NCBI RefSeq assembly: GCF_026153295.1
Contig: NZ_CP110615.1
Coordinates: 3,348,001 to 3,412,000 of the forward strand
Reading direction: 5' to 3'
DNA: 64,000 nucleotides
Source: Rhodococcus antarcticus
GTDB taxonomy: Bacteria; Actinomycetota; Actinomycetes; Mycobacteriales; Mycobacteriaceae
Under the pieces are notes generated by a model. That model ran no database searches. It saw only the letters and a program-made list of their open reading frames with translations, and had not been told where the DNA came from. Shown here piece by piece: positions 59,918 to 64,000 of the stretch. The position numbers and the translations under genes were made by a program. Positions within the stretch are counted from its first letter, which is position 1. The number at the start of each line of letters is the position of its first letter.

Positions 59918-61000
59918 TCAGCCCGCGATGAACTCCTCGAGCTGGGTGCGGGCCACGTCGTCGGCCAGCTGGCGCGGCGGCGACTTCATCAGGTAGCTGG
60001 CCGCGGCGAACACGGGGCCACCGATGCCGCGGTCCTTGGCGATCTTCGCGGCCCGGACGGCGTCGATGATGATGCCGGCCGAGTTCGGGGAGTCCCAGAC
60101 CTCGAGCTTGTACTCCAGGCTCAGCGGCACGTCACCGAACGCACGTCCCTCGAGGCGGACGTAGGCCCACTTGCGGTCGTCGAGCCACGCGACGTAGTCC
60201 GACGGTCCGATGTGGACGTTGTTGGCGCCCATCTCCCGCTGCAGGTTGGACGTGACGGCCTGGGTCTTGGAGATCTTCTTGGACTCCAGGCGCTCGCGCT
60301 CGAGCATGTTCTTGAAGTCCATGTTGCCGCCGACGTTGAGCTGCATGGTGCGGTCGAGCTGCACGCCGCGGTCCTCGAACAGCTTGGCGAGCACGCGGTG
60401 GGTGATGGTCGCGCCCACCTGGCTCTTGATGTCGTCGCCGACGATCGGCACGCCCGCGTCCTCGAACTTCTTGGCCCACACGGGGTCGGAGGCGATGAAC
60501 ACCGGCAGGGCGTTCACGAAGGCCACGCCCGCGTCGATGGCGCACTGCGCGTAGTGCTTGGCGGCGACCTCCGAGCCCACCGGGAGGTAGCAGACCAGGA
60601 CGTCGACGTCGGCGTCCTTGAGCGCGGCGACCATGTCGACCGGCTCGGCGTCGGACTCGGTGATGGTCTCCAGGTAGTACTTGCCGAGACCGTCGTTGGT
60701 GGGGCCGCGCTGGACGATGACGCCCGTCGGGGGCACGTCGGCGATCTTGATGGTGTTGTTCTCGCTGGAGACGATCGCCTCGTTCAGGTCGAAGCCGACC
60801 TTCTTGGCGTCCACGTCGAACGCGGCGACGAACTCGACGTCGCGGACGTGGTAAGGGCCGAAGCGGACGTGCATGAGGCCGGGGACCGTCGCGTTCTCGT
60901 CGGCGTCCTGGTAGTACTGCACGCCCTGGACCAGGGACGAGGCACAGTTGCCCACGCCCACGATCGCGACGCGCACGCTCGTGCGGTTGGTGTCAGCCAT
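59918..61000 (-). CDS. ino1: inositol-3-phosphate synthase
   Basis: 360 residues, the actinobacterial short form. [20 protein letters not shown] is the NAD-binding start. [46 protein letters not shown] and LQLNVGG-like [14 protein letters not shown] are catalytic-core motifs. [20 protein letters not shown] and the C-terminal block with [10 protein letters not shown] follow. It makes inositol-1-phosphate from glucose-6-phosphate, the precursor of phosphatidylinositol, PIM lipids and mycothiol. The ATG at 61000 is 23 bases after the padR stop on the same strand, so expression is probably PadR-linked. Confidence 0.97.
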   Translation of the reverse strand: MADTNRTSVRVAIVGVGNCASSLVQGVQYYQDADENATVPGLMHVRFGPYHVRDVEFVAAFDVDAKKVGFDLNEAIVSSENNTIKIADVPPTGVIVQRGPTNDGLGKYYLETITESDAEPVDMVAALKDADVDVLVCYLPVGSEVAAKHYAQCAIDAGVAFVNALPVFIASDPVWAKKFEDAGVPIVGDDIKSQVGATITHRVLAKLFEDRGVQLDRTMQLNVGGNMDFKNMLERERLESKKISKTQAVTSNLQREMGANNVHIGPSDYVAWLDDRKWAYVRLEGRAFGDVPLSLEYKLEVWDSPNSAGIIIDAVRAAKIAKDRGIGGPVFAAASYLMKSPPRQLADDVARTQLEEFIAG

Positions 61001-61023
61001 TTCTCGGGTTCTCCTCGGTCGAT

Positions 61024-61626
61024 TCAGGGTGTGACGGTGCGGTCGGTGTGGTTCGGGCCGGGCTCGGGTGCGGCCGCGGGCGGTGCGTCGGGATCGGGTG
61101 GCTCGGCCTCGGCCGCGATGAGCTCGTTGAGCCAGCGGACCTCGCGCTCGCTGGTCTCCAGGCCGAGGCGGTGCAGCTGGTCGGTGTAGCGGTCGAGCTT
61201 GCTGCCGGCCTTGGTGACCTGGCTGCGGAGCCCCTCGCGGCGCTCCTCGACCTGGCGGCGGCGGCCCTCGAGGATCCGCATGCGGCTGGCGGCAGGGGTG
61301 CGGCTGAAGAACGCCAGGTGCACCCCGAAGCCGTCGTCGCTGAAGGTCTGCGGACCCGTGTCGGCCACCAGCTCGGCGAAGCGCTCCTTGCCCGTGGCCG
61401 TGAGCTGGTACACCCGGCGTGCGCGCCGCTTGGCGTCGGTGCCCGTGCCCAGCGGATCGGCGTCCTCGACAATCAGCCCGTCGGCCTGCATGCGGCGCAG
61501 GGCGGGGTAGAGCGAGCCGTAGGAGAAGGCGCGGAACGCCCCGAGCATGCCCGTCAGCCGCTTGCGCAGCTCGTAGCCGTGCATGGGTGCCTCGTGCAGC
61601 AGACCGAGCACGGCGAGCTCGAGCAC
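61024..61626 (-). CDS. PadR family transcriptional regulator (ino1-linked)
   Basis: 200 residues. N-terminal winged helix: [20 protein letters not shown] ... [20 protein letters not shown] and [14 protein letters not shown], the PadR signature. The C-terminal half is helical (residues ~100-170; [20 protein letters not shown]) and probably dimerises; the tail is Pro/Ala-rich. GTG at 61626 with AGGAGG six bases upstream; a longer frame to 61683 is less likely. It corresponds to Rv0047c beside ino1 (Rv0046c). A perfect dyad upstream suggests autoregulation. Confidence 0.93.
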   Translation of the reverse strand: MLELAVLGLLHEAPMHGYELRKRLTGMLGAFRAFSYGSLYPALRRMQADGLIVEDADPLGTGTDAKRRARRVYQLTATGKERFAELVADTGPQTFSDDGFGVHLAFFSRTPAASRMRILEGRRRQVEERREGLRSQVTKAGSKLDRYTDQLHRLGLETSEREVRWLNELIAAEAEPPDPDAPPAAAPEPGPNHTDRTVTP

Positions 61627-61665
61627 GGTCCACCTCCTGTTCACATCGTCGATGTTTCGGTTGAC

Positions 61666-61682
61666 TGTATCGCAGCGATACA
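61666..61682. promoter_or_regulatory. probable PadR operator
   Basis: TGTATCGCAGCGATACA, a perfect 8-bp dyad around one base, 40 bp upstream of the padR start. Its minus-strand right half continues into TACAGT, a possible -10, so a bound repressor would block the padR-ino1 promoter. PadR operators are commonly ATGTAT/ATACAT-type dyads. Confidence 0.7.
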
Positions 61683-61830
61683 TCTCGTCAACCTGGCGGC
61701 ACGGCGCTCCTGCCCGGTCGGCCCGCCGGCGTGATGCACTCGAGAGGAGCCCCTGGGGGTATCGCGCCCGCAGGACGTCGTCCGCTCGGGTACCGCTACC
61801 GGTGCCAGGTCCTGCTCAGGAAGCCGCACG

Positions 61831-61844
61831 TACGCTGTTCGGCG
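61831..61844 (+). promoter_or_regulatory. candidate leaderless promoter of the DUF5318 gene
   Basis: TACGCT (61831-61836) ends seven bases before the GTG at 61844, so the transcript could begin at the start codon. The -35 region is not distinctive. Confidence 0.4.
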
Positions 61845-62257
61845 TGCGCATGCAGAGGCAGGTGGTCGACTACGCGTTGCAGCGTCGAGCCCTGCTGGCC
61901 GAGGTCCACTCCGGGCGCACCGGGGTGAGCTCGGTCTGCGACGCCGGCCCGTACCTGCTCCGCGCGGCGAAGTTCCACGGGCGGCAGGCGAGCACCGACT
62001 GTCCCGTCTGCCGCAAGGAGAAGCTCACGCTCGTCTCGTGGGTGTTCGGCGACCGGCTGGGCCCCGTCTCGGGCTCCGCGCGCATGCCCGAGGAGCTCGT
62101 GCGCCTCGCGGCCACCCAGGACGAGTTCACCGTCCACGTCGTCGAGGTCTGCCGCACGTGCAGCTGGAACCACCTCGTGCAGAGCTACGTGCTGGGCGCT
62201 CCCGTGGCGCCGGGCACCCGTCGACGGGCCCCCCGTCGCCGGACCGCCAGCGAGTGA
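61844..62257 (+). CDS. DUF5318 family protein (ponA-linked)
   Basis: About 137 residues. VVDYALQRRALLAEVHSGRT, VCDAGPYLLRAAKFHG, then two CxxC pairs (DCPVCRKE and VCRTCSWNHL) that probably bind zinc, and a basic tail RRAPRRRTASE. Matches the Rv0049-type proteins immediately upstream of ponA1. Function unknown; the Zn-ribbon and conserved linkage hint at a regulatory or RNA/DNA-binding part. Starts are GTG 61844 or ATG 61850. Divergent from padR. Confidence 0.85.
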   Translation: MRMQRQVVDYALQRRALLAEVHSGRTGVSSVCDAGPYLLRAAKFHGRQASTDCPVCRKEKLTLVSWVFGDRLGPVSGSARMPEELVRLAATQDEFTVHVVEVCRTCSWNHLVQSYVLGAPVAPGTRRRAPRRRTASE

Positions 62258-62309
62258 CGCCTGCCCCCCCGAGCGCCACCCTGACCGAGAACCCCCTGGA
62301 GACCCCGTC

Positions 62310-64000
62310 GTGACACATCAGCCCCCACCCGGATCCCGCCGCGCCGAGCGCGCGCAGCAGGAGGGTCGGTCGCGACGCGCTCCGAAGACGCGCAAGCAGG
62401 CACGATCGCGCCGCACCGGCCAGCCGCTGTCCCCTCGCCAGCTGCAGTGGCGCCGGGCCCGTCGGACGCTGTACTCCCTGGTCGCGCTCGGCATCATCGG
62501 ACCGATCGTGGCCTTCATGGTCGCCTACGTCCTGGTGTCGGTGCCCAACCCCGCCGACATCAAGAACGACCAGGTGGCCACGGTCTTCTACGACGACGGC
62601 AGCACCGCGCTGTCCACGATCGTGCCCCCGGAGGGCAACCGCACCAACGTGACCATCGACCAGATCCCGCTGCAGCTGCGCTACGCCGTGCTGGCGGCCG
62701 AGGACCGCACGTTCTACACCAACCCCGGCTTCTCGGTCACCGGCATCGGGCGCGCCGTGCTGAACAACGTCACCGGTGGCGACACCCAGGGCGGGTCCAC
62801 GATCACCCAGCAGTACGTGAAGAACGCGCTGACCGGCAACGACCAGACGATCACCCGCAAGCTCAAGGAGCTGGTGATCAGCACGAAGATGGCGCGCCAG
62901 GTCTCCAAGGACGACATCCTCACCGCCTACCTCAACACCATCTACTTCGGCCGCGGCGCCTACGGCGTGGCCGCGGCCTCCCAGGCGTACTTCGGCACGT
63001 CGGTCGACAAGCTCACGGTGCCCCAGGCCGCGGTGCTCGCGAGCTCGATCCGCAGCCCCGCCGCCTACGACCCGGCGACCAACCCCGGTCCCGCGCAGGA
63101 CCGCTGGGGCTTCGTGCTCGACGGCATGGTCGGCCAGGGCTGGATCAGCGCCTCCGACCGGGCCGCGCTCACCTACCCCGCCGTGCAGCCCCGGACCACG
63201 GCCGACACCGGCACGGCCACCGACGGGCCGGAGGGGCTCATCGTCAGCCAGGTGAAGCAGGAGCTCGCGGCCAACGGCATCACCGAGGACCAGCTGAACA
63301 AGGCGGGTCTGCAGATCGTCACCACGGTCAACCAGCAGGCTCAGCAGTCCACCGTCAGCGCCGTGCAGAAGACCCTGGCCGACCAGCCCGCGAACCTCCG
63401 GCCGGCCAGCGTCTCCGTCGACCCGCGCACCGGTGCGGTCCGGGCCTACTACGGCAACAGCCAGGGAAGCGGCACCGACTTCGCGGCCACCTGGGCCATC
63501 CAGCCCGGCTCGTCGTTCAAGGTCTTCGCCCTGGCCACGGCCCTGAAGCAGGGCGTTCCGCTGAGCAAGAAGTTCGACGGGTCCTCCCCGCAGACGATCG
63601 CCGGGCAGAAGGTGGCCAACTCCGACGGGGAGAACTGCGGCAGCTGCACGCTGGCCCAGGCGCTCGTCCTCTCGCTGAACACCGTCTACTACCAGCTGAC
63701 CGACGACGTGGGGGCGAAGAACGTGGTGGACACCGCGCACGCCGCCGGCATCCCCGCGACCTACGTGGACGCCAAGGGGGCGACGGTGCCGTCCTTGGTG
63801 GAGCTGCCGGGCGGGAGAGCCACCGACGGTGTCGCGCTGGGCCAGTACGGCGTACCGCCGCTGGACATGGCGGCCGCCTACGGCACGCTGGCGAACGACG
63901 GGATGCAGCACGCCCCGTACTTCGTGCAGAAGGTCACCACGTCCGACGGGCGCGTCCTGCTCGACCGCACCGCCACGCCGAACCCCGGCACCCCGGCCAT
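62310..64000 (+). CDS. ponA: class A penicillin-binding protein, PonA1-like (3' end outside window)
   Basis: At least 563 residues. The basic, disordered cytoplasmic N-terminus (~1-50) precedes a membrane anchor (LYSLVALGIIGPIVAFMVAY, ~54-74). The GT51 transglycosylase domain has AAEDRTFYTNPGF, GGSTITQQYVKNAL and NTIYFGRGAYGVAAAS. The transpeptidase domain has SxxK in GSSFKVFALATAL (Ser ~401) and SxN in LVLSLNTVYYQL (~454). The KTG motif and C-terminus lie beyond 64000. It polymerises and cross-links peptidoglycan. GTG at 62310; no strong Shine-Dalgarno, 52 bp after DUF5318. Confidence 0.95.
   Translation, partial: MTHQPPPGSRRAERAQQEGRSRRAPKTRKQARSRRTGQPLSPRQLQWRRARRTLYSLVALGIIGPIVAFMVAYVLVSVPNPADIKNDQVATVFYDDGSTALSTIVPPEGNRTNVTIDQIPLQLRYAVLAAEDRTFYTNPGFSVTGIGRAVLNNVTGGDTQGGSTITQQYVKNALTGNDQTITRKLKELVISTKMARQVSKDDILTAYLNTIYFGRGAYGVAAASQAYFGTSVDKLTVPQAAVLASSIRSPAAYDPATNPGPAQDRWGFVLDGMVGQGWISASDRAALTYPAVQPRTTADTGTATDGPEGLIVSQVKQELAANGITEDQLNKAGLQIVTTVNQQAQQSTVSAVQKTLADQPANLRPASVSVDPRTGAVRAYYGNSQGSGTDFAATWAIQPGSSFKVFALATALKQGVPLSKKFDGSSPQTIAGQKVANSDGENCGSCTLAQALVLSLNTVYYQLTDDVGAKNVVDTAHAAGIPATYVDAKGATVPSLVELPGGRATDGVALGQYGVPPLDMAAAYGTLANDGMQHAPYFVQKVTTSDGRVLLDRTATPNPGTPA

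Noticed and set aside
58166..61000. An inositol catabolic operon (mmsA with ino1)
   Set aside because: Ino1 is biosynthetic, no iol genes are present, and the two genes are separated by a 249-bp gap with a large inverted repeat.

Overview
The window comes from the chromosomal origin region of a very GC-rich actinobacterium. Gene order matches what is known for Mycobacteriales and Pseudonocardiales: sortase E / DUF881 / crgA / PH protein / rhomboid / ppiA / cwsA / DLW-39 / tRNA-Ile-tRNA-Ala / DUF3566 / gyrA / gyrB / dciA / recF / gnd / dnaN / oriC / dnaA / rpmH / rnpA / yidD / yidC / jag / rsmG / parA / parB / cwlM / trxA / trxB / anti-sigma / sigM / mviN / DUF6049 / NUDIX / pcnA. The genus cannot be fixed from sequence alone; a Pseudonocardiales-like or non-Mycobacterium Mycobacteriales organism is the best guess. 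GTG starts and 4-nt stop/start overlaps are frequent.

Layout. (1) 1-6158: cell-division and envelope genes (sortase E, DUF881, CrgA, rhomboid, CwsA, a DUF2020 lipoprotein), cyclophilin, and tRNA-Ala and tRNA-Ile flanking a DLW-39 gene. (2) 6155-17222: the replication block on the minus strand, with a 638-bp dnaA-dnaN intergenic region that is the likely oriC. (3) 17223-23344: the plus-strand block rpmH to parB, with three parS sites (20574, 21356, 23440). Replication starts near 15.1-15.7 kb, so segregation sites and ParAB sit within 8 kb of the origin. (4) 23629-37147: acetyltransferase, CwlM, thioredoxin system, SigM with its anti-sigma factor, the MurJ-pseudokinase fusion, DUF6049, NUDIX and the CCA-adding enzyme: redox stress and peptidoglycan control. 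(5) 37148-50058: a looser metabolic region with a DxDGDG-repeat protein, Mqo, a hydrolase, MFS, glutamate decarboxylase, YqgE, DUF6421, threonine aldolase, a broken GNAT gene, truncated haemoglobin, a 2-hydroxyacid dehydrogenase, DUF427 and an SdpI-like protein. (6) 50059-64000: LeuS behind a probable transcription attenuator, an SDR enzyme, a secreted sedolisin, a beta-lactamase-fold hydrolase, an alpha/beta hydrolase, MmsA, inositol-phosphate synthase with a PadR regulator, DUF5318 and the 5' part of a class A penicillin-binding protein.

No transposase, integrase, phage gene or CRISPR array is visible. The less expected content lies between genes. A 61-bp element made of two 18-bp palindromes (core CGTTGTGCGCGCACAACG) with a constant 41-bp offset occurs three times, two copies bracketing the haemoglobin gene next to a decayed acetyltransferase. 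A 42-bp element occurs between gyrB and gyrA and again upstream of the beta-lactamase-like gene (35/42 identical). A long inverted repeat lies between mmsA and ino1. Several envelope genes carry in-frame 15-bp minisatellites that encode their linkers.
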